From NCBI RefSeq assembly GCF_030864005.1, contig NZ_CP132976.1, forward strand, positions 6,262,001 through 6,326,000: a stretch of 64,000 nt of DNA. The letters are read 5' to 3'. Under the pieces are notes generated by a model. It was not told where the DNA came from. It was given only the letters and a program-made list of their open reading frames with translations, and searched no databases. Origin of the DNA: Achromobacter seleniivolatilans (GTDB lineage: Bacteria > Pseudomonadota > Gammaproteobacteria > Burkholderiales > Burkholderiaceae_B). This document shows positions 9,036 to 17,801 of this stretch, piece after piece. How positions within the stretch are numbered: the first letter of the stretch is position 1; each line of letters starts with the position of its first letter. A program made the position numbers and the translations under genes.

Positions 9036-10663
9036 TCCACGCTCCGGCCACGGGGGGCGAACAAGCCTTGCGGCCGCTTTTGCACAAACAGCACGATGAG
9101 CACCAGTATGGTGATCTTGGCCATGACCGCTCCCGCGTAAGGCTCCAGGAATTTGTTGACGCCGCCCAGGCCCAGGGCGGCAATGACGGTGCCGGCCAAC
9201 TGGCCTACGCCGCCCAGTACCACCACCATGAATGAATCGACGATGTAGCCGCGGCCCAGGTCTGGTCCAACGTTGCCCAACTGAGACAAGGCCACGCCGG
9301 CCAGCCCCGCGATGCCTGAGCCCAGCCCGAAGGCCAGCATGTCGACGCGGCCCGTGGGCACCCCTACGCAATCCGCCATGCGGCGGTTCTGCGTGATTGC
9401 CCGCACAAACAAGCCCAGCCGTGTGTGGTTCAACAGCACCCACACCAGAAACACCACAAAGAAGGCAAAGCCGATGATGACCAGTCGGTTGTAGGTCAGC
9501 ACCAGCCCGCCCAGCACGGTGATGCCGCCGGACATCCAGCTTGGGTTGCCGACTTCCACGTTCTGCGCGCCAAACAACGTGCGCACCCCTTGCATCAGCA
9601 TCAGGCTGATGCCCCAGGTTGCCAGCAGGGTTTCCAAGGGGCGGCCGTAAAGCCAGCGGATGACGGTGCGTTCCAGCGCCATGCCCACCAGCGCCGTGAC
9701 GACGAAGGCCAGCGGCAGCGCCGCCACCACATACCAATCCAGCCAGCCGGGCAGCCAAGAGCGGAACAGCGTCTGCACCACATAGGTGACATAGGCGCCG
9801 ATCATCAGCAGTTCACCATGCGCCATGTTGATGACGCCCATCAGCCCAAAGGTGATGGCCAGGCCCAGCGCAGCCAACAACAACACGCTGCCCAGACTGA
9901 TGCCGTAGAAAAGATTGCCTGCCCATTCAATCGTGGCCAGGTGGCGGTCGATCTGCTTGAGCGCATTGGCGGCGGCCTCGCGCACGCCAGCGTCGGGTTC
10001 CGCGTAGGCGCCATCGCGTTCCTGCGTCAGCGCCGCCAGCGTGGGACGGAAGGCGGCGTTGCTGGTGCGGCCCAGCAGTTCCACCGCATGACGCCTGACG
10101 GCGGAGTCTGCGCTTTTCAATTCCAGATTGGCCTGCGCGATGATCAGCGCATCACGCACGGCCTCGTTTTTTTCGGACGCCAACGCTTTCTCAAGCATGG
10201 GCAAGCGCGCGGGGTCACCCGTCTGTTGCAGTCTGCGCGCAGCATCCAGGCGTTCGTTGGGCTTGTCGGAAAACAAGCGGGAACCCGCCAGCGCGGCTTC
10301 GATGGCGCGGCGCAAGCGGTTGTTGATCATGACGGTGGAGGCGCCCGCAGGCAGATCGGTGGCGGCCCCCGTTGCGGGATCAATGCCGCGCGTGCCCCCG
10401 GTTCCGATCAGCACGCGGCCGTCTGCCGTTGCATAGAGTTGATCACTGCCCAGCGCCTGCAAGACCGCAGCGGCGCCAGGGTCTGGCAGTTGGCCCAGGG
10501 CGGCAATCGCTTGCAGCTTGGCGTCGGTGTCGTCGCCGGCCAGCGGCGTCAGCAAGGCCGGGTCCACGCCGGCCGCCGCCGCAGGGGCGGCCAGCATCGG
10601 CAAGGCCAACAGCCATGCAAGAAGAAAACGACGCAAGAAGTGTGCGATTGCCGCGCTGTGCAT
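9032..10663 (-). CDS. urtB: Urea ABC transporter permease UrtB with N-terminal helical-repeat domain
   Basis: A 543-residue protein. A signal-like N-terminus ('FLLAWLLALPMLAAPAAAAG') is followed by a helical region rich in alanine and leucine (about 35-240), resembling HEAT-type repeats ('VRRHAVELLGRTSNAAFRPTLAAL'), and then a LivH-type permease domain with the 'ITFGLMGVINMAHGELLMIGAY'-like motif near 265-290. The long N-terminal extension is characteristic of UrtB and absent from leucine transporters, which supports the urea assignment. It lies 12 bases downstream of urtA. Confidence 0.93.
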   Translation of the reverse strand: MHSAAIAHFLRRFLLAWLLALPMLAAPAAAAGVDPALLTPLAGDDTDAKLQAIAALGQLPDPGAAAVLQALGSDQLYATADGRVLIGTGGTRGIDPATGAATDLPAGASTVMINNRLRRAIEAALAGSRLFSDKPNERLDAARRLQQTGDPARLPMLEKALASEKNEAVRDALIIAQANLELKSADSAVRRHAVELLGRTSNAAFRPTLAALTQERDGAYAEPDAGVREAAANALKQIDRHLATIEWAGNLFYGISLGSVLLLAALGLAITFGLMGVINMAHGELLMIGAYVTYVVQTLFRSWLPGWLDWYVVAALPLAFVVTALVGMALERTVIRWLYGRPLETLLATWGISLMLMQGVRTLFGAQNVEVGNPSWMSGGITVLGGLVLTYNRLVIIGFAFFVVFLVWVLLNHTRLGLFVRAITQNRRMADCVGVPTGRVDMLAFGLGSGIAGLAGVALSQLGNVGPDLGRGYIVDSFMVVVLGGVGQLAGTVIAALGLGGVNKFLEPYAGAVMAKITILVLIVLFVQKRPQGLFAPRGRSVE

Positions 10664-10675
10664 GGTGAGGACCTG

Positions 10676-11929
10676 TTAGAGACCTTGCTTGCCTTCGTTA
10701 CCCGGGATGTACGGGCTCCACGGTTGAGCGCGGATCGGACCCTTGCTCTTCCACACGACATTGAACTGGCCATCCGCCTTGATTTCACCGATGTAGACCG
10801 GCTTGTGCAGGTGGTGGTTGGTCTTGTCCATTTCGATCATGTAGCCGTCAGGCGCGTTGAATTTCTGGCCGCCCATGTTGGCAATCACCTTGTCCACATC
10901 GGTGCTCTTGGCCTGTTCCACGGCCTGCTTCCACATATGGATGCCGATATAGGTGGCTTCCATCGGATCGTTGGTCACGACCGTGCTGGCGTTGGGCAGG
11001 TTTTTGGCCTTGGCATAGGCCTTCCACTTCTTGATGAACTCTTCATTCACCGGATTCTTGATCGACTCGAAGTAGTTCCAGGCGGCCAGGTGGCCCACCA
11101 GCGGCTTGGCATCCACGCCGCGCAGTTCTTCTTCTCCCACCGAGAACGCCACGACCGGCACGTCGGTTGCCTTCAGACCCGCATTGCCCAGTTCTTTGTA
11201 GAAGGGCACGTTGGAGTCGCCGTTGATGGTGGAGATCACCGCTGTCTTGCCGCCCGTGGCGAACTTCTTGATGTTGGCCACGATGGTTTGATAATCGGAA
11301 TGGCCGAACGGGGTGTAGACCTCGTCGATATCGCTGTCTTTCACGCCCTTGGAATGCAGGAAGGCGCGCAGGATCTTGTTGGTGGTGCGCGGGTACACAT
11401 AGTCCGTGCCCAGCAGTACAAAACGTTTTGCGCCGCCGCCGTCTTCGCTCATCAGATACTCAACGGCCGGGATCGCTTGCTGGTTGGGTGCTGCGCCCGT
11501 GTAGAACACGTTCTTCTCTAGCTCTTCGCCTTCATATTGCACGGGGTAGAAGAGCAGGCCGTTCAGTTCCTTGAACACCGGCAACACCGACTTGCGCGAT
11601 ACCGAGGTCCAGCAGCCGAAAACCACCGCCACCTTGTCCTGCGACAGCAACTGGCGCGACTTTTCAGCAAACAGCGGCCAGTTCGATGCGGGGTCCACAA
11701 TTACGGCTTCAAGCTTCTTGCCCATCACGCCGCCGTTGGCGTTGATTTCGTCGATAGTCATCAGGGCCACGTCCTTAAGTGACGTTTCCGAGATGGCCAT
11801 GGTGCCCGACAGGGAATGCAGGATGCCAACCTTGATGGTGTCTTCGGCGGCGAATACCTGCGGCATCCACCCGGACATGGCCAACAGGCTCACGACGGTC
11901 AGTTGCTTAAGGGCTAGTCTGCGTTTCAT
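10676..11929 (-). CDS. urtA: Urea-binding periplasmic protein UrtA
   Basis: A 417-residue solute-binding protein with a Sec signal peptide (about residues 1-27, ending VFA) and the UrtA opening 'DTIKVGILHSLSGTMAISET'. It captures urea or short amides in the periplasm and delivers them to UrtBC. The ATG at 11929 has a strong AGGAG site seven bases upstream. It is first in the urtABCDE operon and is preceded by a consensus sigma-54 promoter at 12005-12020, giving a predicted leader of about 65 bases. Confidence 0.95.
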   Translation of the reverse strand: MKRRLALKQLTVVSLLAMSGWMPQVFAAEDTIKVGILHSLSGTMAISETSLKDVALMTIDEINANGGVMGKKLEAVIVDPASNWPLFAEKSRQLLSQDKVAVVFGCWTSVSRKSVLPVFKELNGLLFYPVQYEGEELEKNVFYTGAAPNQQAIPAVEYLMSEDGGGAKRFVLLGTDYVYPRTTNKILRAFLHSKGVKDSDIDEVYTPFGHSDYQTIVANIKKFATGGKTAVISTINGDSNVPFYKELGNAGLKATDVPVVAFSVGEEELRGVDAKPLVGHLAAWNYFESIKNPVNEEFIKKWKAYAKAKNLPNASTVVTNDPMEATYIGIHMWKQAVEQAKSTDVDKVIANMGGQKFNAPDGYMIEMDKTNHHLHKPVYIGEIKADGQFNVVWKSKGPIRAQPWSPYIPGNEGKQGL

Positions 11930-12004
11930 GGTGACTCCTGGATGGAATGTGCCGGCTTGGCCGGCAGGAACGATCTGAACAACACCCGACAACATGGACT
12001 TCAA

Positions 12005-12020
12005 AGCAAAAGCCGTGCCA
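12005..12020 (-). promoter_or_regulatory. Sigma-54 (-24/-12) promoter of urtABCDE
   Basis: On the minus strand the sequence reads TGGCACGGCTTTTGCT, a full match to TGGCACG-N4-TTGCW, preceded by T (TTGGCACG). The invariant GG and GC are spaced as required. The predicted start is near 11994, about 65 bases before the urtA ATG. This predicts dependence on RpoN and an enhancer-binding activator such as NtrC. Confidence 0.85.
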
Positions 12021-12121
12021 AGTGCCTGCAAAGGGCAGGGCCGCCGTATGAGGAGGGGGTGTTTACGCGAGTGCCGGTGAGGGTTGCGTGGCGGCGTGCC
12101 TAGATTCAAAACAGTGCTGCG

Positions 12122-12138
12122 TGCACAAAACAGGTGCG
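12122..12138. promoter_or_regulatory. NtrC-like enhancer site between the two sigma-54 promoters
   Basis: TGCACA-AAACA-GGTGCG matches the 17-base NtrC dyad TGCACC-N5-GGTGCA with one mismatch in each outer arm. It lies roughly 110-120 bases upstream of both sigma-54 promoters, in the usual enhancer range for each. Confidence 0.65.
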
Positions 12139-12250
12139 TAGAACGCCCGCTCGCGGTGCGAAGGCAGCCAGCTGGCGCAGGCACGCACATCGCGGTTTTC
12201 CCGGGATTTAGCGGGGCAGCCAGAGGAGAAGCGCAGAAACTCGGCCAACA

Positions 12251-12266
12251 TGGCACGCCGATTGCT
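12251..12266 (+). promoter_or_regulatory. Sigma-54 (-24/-12) promoter of the allophanate hydrolase/urea carboxylase operon
   Basis: TGGCACGCCGATTGCT matches TGGCACG-N4-TTGCW at every defined position. The predicted transcription start is near 12277, giving a leader of about 27 bases before the ATG at 12304. Confidence 0.85.
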
Positions 12267-12278
12267 TGGGTATCCGTA

Positions 12279-12290
12279 CTTGTATACAAG
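12279..12290. promoter_or_regulatory. GntR-type operator palindrome
   Basis: CTTGTATACAAG is a perfect 12-base palindrome with the core TGTATACA, close to the GntR-family consensus yGTMKACy. It covers about +3 to +14 of the predicted sigma-54 transcript. The operon's last gene encodes a GntR/FCD regulator, so local autorepression is the simplest reading. Confidence 0.6.
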
Positions 12291-12303
12291 AAAGGATTCC
12301 AGC

Positions 12304-14139
12304 ATGAATGCCGTAGCAACTTCGATGCGCCCCGTGGGTTGGACGATTGCCCAGTGGCAGGCCGCCTACCGCGATGGCGGGGCACAACCTGAAGCGCTGT
12401 TGGCGGCCTATGCCGTCACGCCAGACTCACCGGCGGACAATGCCTGGATACAACGCGTTGATCGCGCGCTGCTGGAAGAACAGCTGGACGATTTGCAGCT
12501 GATGCTTGCGGCGGCAGGCGGCGACCTGTCGCGTCTGCCGCTATATGGCGTGCCGTTTGCCATCAAGGACAACATCGATGCGGCAGGGTGGCCGACGACC
12601 GCCGGCTGCCCCGAATTCGCGTACACGCCGGCCGAGGACGCCACGGTCGTGCAGCGCCTGCGCGCTGCGGGCGCCATCCTGATTGGCAAGACCAATCTGG
12701 ATCAGTTTGCCACCGGCCTGGTCGGTACTCGGTCGCCGCATGGCGCCGTTGCCAATACGTTCAATCCTGAATATGTCAGCGGCGGCTCCAGCTCAGGCTC
12801 GGCGTCGGTCGTCGCGCGCGGCATCGCGGCGTTTTCGCTGGGCACGGATACGGCAGGGTCGGGCCGTGTGCCGGCGGGTTTCAACAATATCGTGGGCTTG
12901 AAGCCAACCAAAGGTTGGCTCAGTACCGCGGGCGTGGTGCCGGCCTGCCGCACGCTGGATTGTGTCTCGATCTTTGCGTTGACGGTGGACGATGCCGAGC
13001 TGGTTGCCGATGTGGCGGGAGGCTTTGACGAGCGCGATCCTTATTCGCGTGCCGTGCCTGCTGGCGCGTCTTTGCCGTGGCCGAAAACGCCCAAGCTGGC
13101 GGTGCCCGCCGCCTTGGAATTCTTCGGTGACGCGCAAGCGGCGGCGGTGTTCGAGGACGCCGTGCATGCGTTGAAGGCTGCGGGTGCGGAAGTGGAGGTG
13201 ATCGACTTCACGCCGTTCAACGAATTGGCCGCGCTGCTGTATCAAGGCCCCTGGGTGGCAGAACGCTTTGCCGCTGTTGAAGCGCTGTGGAAAACCACGC
13301 CGGACGTCATCGACCCCATCGTGCGCGGCATCGTGGAACAAGCCGCCAACTACAGTGCGCTGGACGCGTTCAAGGCAGAGTACCGGCGTGCTGAACTGAC
13401 ACGCTTGATTCATCAATCCCTGGCGGGTTTTGACGCGCTGGTGGTGCCGACTTCGCCATCCATCTACACCATCGCCCAGCTGCGCGATGACCCCGTCACG
13501 CTGAATTCCCGCCTGGGCGTCTACACCAACTTTGCCAACCTGGCCGATCTATCGGCGCTCGCTGTGCCAGCAGGAATGCGCAGCGATGGTCTGCCATCTG
13601 GCATCACGCTGATCGGGCTGGCCTGGCAAGACCACGCGCTGGCGCAGTTCGGCCGCCAGTGGCAAACCCAGCGTGGATTGCCGTTGGGCGCAACCGGCGC
13701 GCCACTGCCCGCTGGCGTGGCGCTCAACAAAGCGCCCGTGGGTACGTTGCGCGTCGCCGTGGTGGGCGCGCATCTGACCGGCATGCCCTTGAACCATCAA
13801 CTGACGTCCCGCCATGCCGTGCTGGCTGAAAAGACGCGCACGGCCGCCGACTACCGCCTGTATGCGTTGGCTAACACCACGCCACCCAAACCCGGTCTGG
13901 TCAAGTCCGAGTCTGGCGCGCCGATCGAGGTCGAGCTGTGGGATGTGCCGGTGACCGCGTTTGGCGCCTTCGTGGCCGAGATTCCCGCGCCCCTGGGCAT
14001 AGGCACGCTGGAGCTGGAAGACGGCCGTCAGGTCAAGGGATTCATCTGCGAACCGCGTGGCCTGGACGGCGCGCGCGACATCACCGCCTTTGGCGGCTGG
14101 CGCGCCTATCTGGCCAGCCTGAACGCCACCCCCCGCTAA
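12304..14139 (+). CDS. atzF: Allophanate hydrolase
   Basis: A 611-residue amidase-signature enzyme that splits allophanate into ammonia and carbon dioxide, the second step of ATP-dependent urea breakdown. The catalytic lysine K88 (FAIKDNID), the GGSSSGS loop with the cis-serine near 163, and the nucleophile region GTDTAGSGRVP (S186) are present. A C-terminal domain of about 150 residues after residue 460 matches the second domain of AtzF/DUR1 enzymes. The ATG at 12304 has AAAGGA upstream; in-frame starts further up lie within the promoter. It is followed by urea carboxylase 26 bases later. Confidence 0.92.
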   Translation: MNAVATSMRPVGWTIAQWQAAYRDGGAQPEALLAAYAVTPDSPADNAWIQRVDRALLEEQLDDLQLMLAAAGGDLSRLPLYGVPFAIKDNIDAAGWPTTAGCPEFAYTPAEDATVVQRLRAAGAILIGKTNLDQFATGLVGTRSPHGAVANTFNPEYVSGGSSSGSASVVARGIAAFSLGTDTAGSGRVPAGFNNIVGLKPTKGWLSTAGVVPACRTLDCVSIFALTVDDAELVADVAGGFDERDPYSRAVPAGASLPWPKTPKLAVPAALEFFGDAQAAAVFEDAVHALKAAGAEVEVIDFTPFNELAALLYQGPWVAERFAAVEALWKTTPDVIDPIVRGIVEQAANYSALDAFKAEYRRAELTRLIHQSLAGFDALVVPTSPSIYTIAQLRDDPVTLNSRLGVYTNFANLADLSALAVPAGMRSDGLPSGITLIGLAWQDHALAQFGRQWQTQRGLPLGATGAPLPAGVALNKAPVGTLRVAVVGAHLTGMPLNHQLTSRHAVLAEKTRTAADYRLYALANTTPPKPGLVKSESGAPIEVELWDVPVTAFGAFVAEIPAPLGIGTLELEDGRQVKGFICEPRGLDGARDITAFGGWRAYLASLNATPR

Positions 14140-14165
14140 TTCTCTAAGATTCCAGGGAGCAGCAA

Positions 14166-17100
14166 GTGTTCGATACCGTTCTGATTGCCAACCGTGGCGA
14201 AATCGCCGTCCGTGCCATCCGTACCCTTAAGCGCTTGGGCATCCGCAGCGTGGCGGTGTATTCCGATCCCGACCGCAATGCGGCGCATGTGCGCGAAGCC
14301 GATGTCGCGGTTGCGCTGGGCGGCGAGAAGGCCGCCGACAGCTATCTGCGCATGGACCTGCTGCTGGCCGCCGCGCGCGAGCACGGCGCGCAAGCCATCT
14401 ACCCGGGTTACGGCTTTCTATCGGAAAGCGCGGAGTTCGCGGAAAGCTGCGAAGCCGCAGGCATCGCCTTCGTCGGCCCCACGCCTTTGCAGATCCGCGA
14501 ATTCGGGCTGAAGCATCGCTCACGCGAACTGGCCGCCGAGGCCGGTGTGCCTATGACGCCGGGCACGGGTCTATTGGCCAGCCTGGGCGAAGCGCTGTCT
14601 CAGGCGGAACGCATTGGCTATCCCGTGATGTTGAAGAGCACGGCGGGCGGCGGCGGCATCGGTTTGTCGCGCTGCGAGAGCGAGGCCGAACTGACCGTGG
14701 CGTTTGATAGCGTGCAGCGCATGGGCGAGCACTTCTTTCGCGATGGCGGTGCGTTCATCGAACGTTATGTGGACAACGCGCGGCACGTGGAAGTGCAGAT
14801 ATTTGGCGACGGGGCAGGCCGCGTGCTGGCGCTGGGCGAACGCGATTGTTCGGTGCAACGCCGCAACCAGAAGGTCATTGAAGAAACGCCAGCGCCTTTG
14901 CTGCCTGCCGCGACCCGCGCCGCGCTGCTCGATGCCGCCGTGCAGTTGGGCGAGTCCGTCAACTACCGGTCGGCCGGCACTGTCGAATTCATCTACGACC
15001 CCGCGCGCGACAGCTTTTACTTTCTGGAAGTCAACACGCGGCTACAGGTTGAGCATCCGGTAACGGAAGCCGTCACCGGGCTGGATTTGGTGGAATGTAT
15101 GCTGCGCGTGGCAGCGGGCGAACCGCTGGATGTCGACGCCATGTCGCGCGCCCCGCAAGGCGCATCGATTGAAGTCCGCCTATACGCAGAAGATCCGTTG
15201 CGCCAATTCCAACCGTCGCCGGGCGTGTTGACCGAGGTGTCGTTTCCCGACGGCGTCCGGGTAGACGGCTGGGTTGCGACGGGCACGGAAGTGCCAGCGT
15301 TCTACGACCCGATGCTGGCCAAGCTGATCGTGCATGCCGCCACGCGTGACGCCGCGCTGGACAAACTGGCCGACGCCCTGGCGAAGACGCGGCTGCATGG
15401 CATTGCCACAAATCTGGATTACCTGCGCCAGATCGTGGCTGATGAGCGATTCCGCGCGGGCCTGTTGTCGACGCGATTTCTAGAGACCTTTGTGTACCGG
15501 CCCGCCGCGATCGAGGTCGTGGAAGCCGGCACCTACACCAGCGTGCAGGACTATCCTGGCCGCGTCGGCTATTGGGACATCGGCGTGCCGCCGTCTGGCC
15601 CGATGGATGACTACGCCTTCCGCGTGGCGAACCGCATCGTCGGCAACGCGCCTGATGCTGCGGGCATCGAGGCCACGTTGATGGGACCCACGTTGCGTTT
15701 TCATGGCGACGCCATCGTGGCGTTGACGGGGGCCACTTGCGCCGCCACGCTGGACGGCGAACCCGTACCCATGTGGCAACCGATAGCGGTGCGTTCGGGG
15801 CAGGTTCTGGTTACGGGCCGTGCGCTGTCAGGCTGCCGCAGCTACCTGGCGGTACGCAACGGCTTCGATGTGCCGGTCTATCTGGGCAGCCGCTCGACCT
15901 TCGCGCTGGGGCAGTTTGGCGGTCATGCCGGCCGGACGCTGCGTGTGGGCGACATGTTGCCATTGGTGCGCACGGAACTGGCGGGCACGTCGGCGACGCC
16001 GCCCGTCGCGGAACCGCAAGGCGCGCCCGCCGACATGATTCCGGTGTATGGCAACACATGGGAAATCGGCGTCTTGTACGGCCCGCATGGCGCGCCAGAC
16101 TTTTTCCAGCCCGAAGCGATCGAAACATTTTTCGCGGCGGACTGGGAGGTGCACTACAACTCGAACCGTCTGGGTGTGCGCCTGATCGGACCCAAGCCAA
16201 GCTGGGCGCGTGAGAACGGCGGCGAGGCCGGCCTGCATCCGTCCAATATCCACGATTGCGAATACGCCATCGGCAGCATCAATTTCACGGGCGACAGCCC
16301 CGTGATCCTGACGCGTGACGGTCCCAGCCTGGGCGGCTTCGTCTGCCCGGTCACGATTGCGCGGGCCGAGCTGTGGAAGGTGGGGCAGGTGAAGCCGGGC
16401 GACCGTATCCGTTTTGTGCGCATCGATTACCCGCAGGCCGTTGCATTGGAAGCCGCGCAGGACAGCAGCGTGGCGGCGCTATCGTCCGTGGGTCCTGCGG
16501 CAACGGCGCCATCTCCGGTGCCCGCGACCGTGTCTGAAACCATCGTCGCCGCGTTGGCAGCCGAGGGCTCGCGCCCGTCCGTGTCCTATCGCCAAGCGGG
16601 TGACGGCTACCTGTTGCTGGAATATGGCGACAACGTCCTGGACCTGGCGTTGCGCATGCGTATTCACCTGCTGATGGAAGCATTGAACGCGGACCCCATT
16701 GAGGGCGTGCTGGAGTTGTCGCCGGGAGTGAGGTCGCTGCAAATCCGCTACGACAGCCGCGTCATCCTGCAAGGCGCGCTGATTGCCTTGCTGCTGGAAA
16801 TCGAAAAGGGTCTGGCGGATGTTGCTACTTTGAAGGTGCCCACGCGTGTGGTCTACCTGCCCATGGCCTTCGAAGATTCGGCCACGTTGGGCGCCGTGCA
16901 GCGCTATCAGGAAACCGTGCGCGTCAGCGCGCCGTGGCTGCCGAATAACGTGGACTTCATTCAGCGGATCAACGGCCTGGACGAGCGGGACGAAGTCAGC
17001 CGCATCGTCTTCGATGCCAGCTATCTGATCATGGGCCTGGGTGACGTGTATCTGGGCGCGCCGTGCGCCGTTCCGATCGATCCGCGCCATCGCCTGCTGA

Positions 17101-17801
17101 CGTCCAAGTACAACCCGGCGCGCACCTTCACCGCGGAAGGCACGGTAGGCATCGGCGGCGTATACATGTGCATTTATGGCATGGACTCTCCGGGGGGATA
17201 TCAGCTCGTCGGCCGCACCTTGCCCATCTGGAACAAGTTCCTGAAGAATCCCGTATTCCAGGATGGTAAACCTTGGCTGCTGCGCTTCTTTGATCAGGTG
17301 CGTTTCTATCCGGTAACGGAAGCCGAATTGGATGTGTTGCGGGAAGACTTCCGCGAGGGGCGGGCCACCGTGCGCATCGAAGAAGAGACGTTCGACTTCG
17401 CGGCACATCAACGATTTTTGGTGGACCAGGCGGATAGCATCGCCGCGTTCCAGGCACGTCAGAAAACCGCGTTCGATGCCGAAGTGGCGCTGTGGAAAAC
17501 CGAGGATGTTGCGGCCGAGCAGGCCGTGGCCGAGCCCGAGGCCGAGACGGTCTTGCGGGAGGGCGAAAGAATGGTCAGCGCCGATATGTGCGGCAACATC
17601 TGGAAGATTCCGGTCCAGGTGGGGCAGAGCGTATCGGCAGGCGACACGCTGGTCGTGGTCGAGGCCATGAAGATGGCGCTGTCCGTCATTGCGCCGGCGT
17701 CTGGCACGGTGACGGCAATCCGTTGCGTGCCCGGCAAACCGGTGAACGCAGGAGATCCGCTGATCGTGCTGGCCGAAGACGCCACCTGCACTGTGACCTG
17801 A
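14166..17801 (+). CDS. uca: Urea carboxylase (biotin-dependent)
   Basis: A 1211-residue multidomain enzyme that carboxylates urea to allophanate using ATP, bicarbonate and biotin. Domains: biotin carboxylase about 1-445 (opening VLIANRGEIAVR, with the ATP-grasp region STAGGGGIG); carboxyltransferase made of a KipA/AHS2-like half (about 455-760) and a KipI/AHS1-like half (about 800-1020); biotinyl domain at the end with EAMKM, biotin lysine K1169. The start is GTG at 14166 with AGGGAG upstream. Its stop overlaps the start of the GntR gene. Size fits the family; bioB lies 43 kb away in the same window. Confidence 0.95.
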   Translation: MFDTVLIANRGEIAVRAIRTLKRLGIRSVAVYSDPDRNAAHVREADVAVALGGEKAADSYLRMDLLLAAAREHGAQAIYPGYGFLSESAEFAESCEAAGIAFVGPTPLQIREFGLKHRSRELAAEAGVPMTPGTGLLASLGEALSQAERIGYPVMLKSTAGGGGIGLSRCESEAELTVAFDSVQRMGEHFFRDGGAFIERYVDNARHVEVQIFGDGAGRVLALGERDCSVQRRNQKVIEETPAPLLPAATRAALLDAAVQLGESVNYRSAGTVEFIYDPARDSFYFLEVNTRLQVEHPVTEAVTGLDLVECMLRVAAGEPLDVDAMSRAPQGASIEVRLYAEDPLRQFQPSPGVLTEVSFPDGVRVDGWVATGTEVPAFYDPMLAKLIVHAATRDAALDKLADALAKTRLHGIATNLDYLRQIVADERFRAGLLSTRFLETFVYRPAAIEVVEAGTYTSVQDYPGRVGYWDIGVPPSGPMDDYAFRVANRIVGNAPDAAGIEATLMGPTLRFHGDAIVALTGATCAATLDGEPVPMWQPIAVRSGQVLVTGRALSGCRSYLAVRNGFDVPVYLGSRSTFALGQFGGHAGRTLRVGDMLPLVRTELAGTSATPPVAEPQGAPADMIPVYGNTWEIGVLYGPHGAPDFFQPEAIETFFAADWEVHYNSNRLGVRLIGPKPSWARENGGEAGLHPSNIHDCEYAIGSINFTGDSPVILTRDGPSLGGFVCPVTIARAELWKVGQVKPGDRIRFVRIDYPQAVALEAAQDSSVAALSSVGPAATAPSPVPATVSETIVAALAAEGSRPSVSYRQAGDGYLLLEYGDNVLDLALRMRIHLLMEALNADPIEGVLELSPGVRSLQIRYDSRVILQGALIALLLEIEKGLADVATLKVPTRVVYLPMAFEDSATLGAVQRYQETVRVSAPWLPNNVDFIQRINGLDERDEVSRIVFDASYLIMGLGDVYLGAPCAVPIDPRHRLLTSKYNPARTFTAEGTVGIGGVYMCIYGMDSPGGYQLVGRTLPIWNKFLKNPVFQDGKPWLLRFFDQVRFYPVTEAELDVLREDFREGRATVRIEEETFDFAAHQRFLVDQADSIAAFQARQKTAFDAEVALWKTEDVAAEQAVAEPEAETVLREGERMVSADMCGNIWKIPVQVGQSVSAGDTLVVVEAMKMALSVIAPASGTVTAIRCVPGKPVNAGDPLIVLAEDATCTVT

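Larger units (their letters stand above)
11930..12303. other. Divergent control region of the urea block
   Basis: This 374-base gap is the only stretch above 300 bases without a gene. Reading left to right it holds the urtA leader, a minus-strand sigma-54 promoter (12005-12020), an NtrC-like dyad (12122-12138), a perfect GCCAGCTGGC palindrome of unknown role (12167-12176), a plus-strand sigma-54 promoter (12251-12266), a GntR-like palindrome (12279-12290) and the ribosome site for allophanate hydrolase. Short open frames here look like chance. Confidence 0.8.

Noticed and set aside
9425..11521. Long antisense open frame (698 codons) opposite urtB and urtA
   Set aside because: It mirrors two clear transporter genes, has a His/Gln/Arg/Gly-rich composition typical of GC-rich shadow frames, and no ribosome site or recognisable domain.
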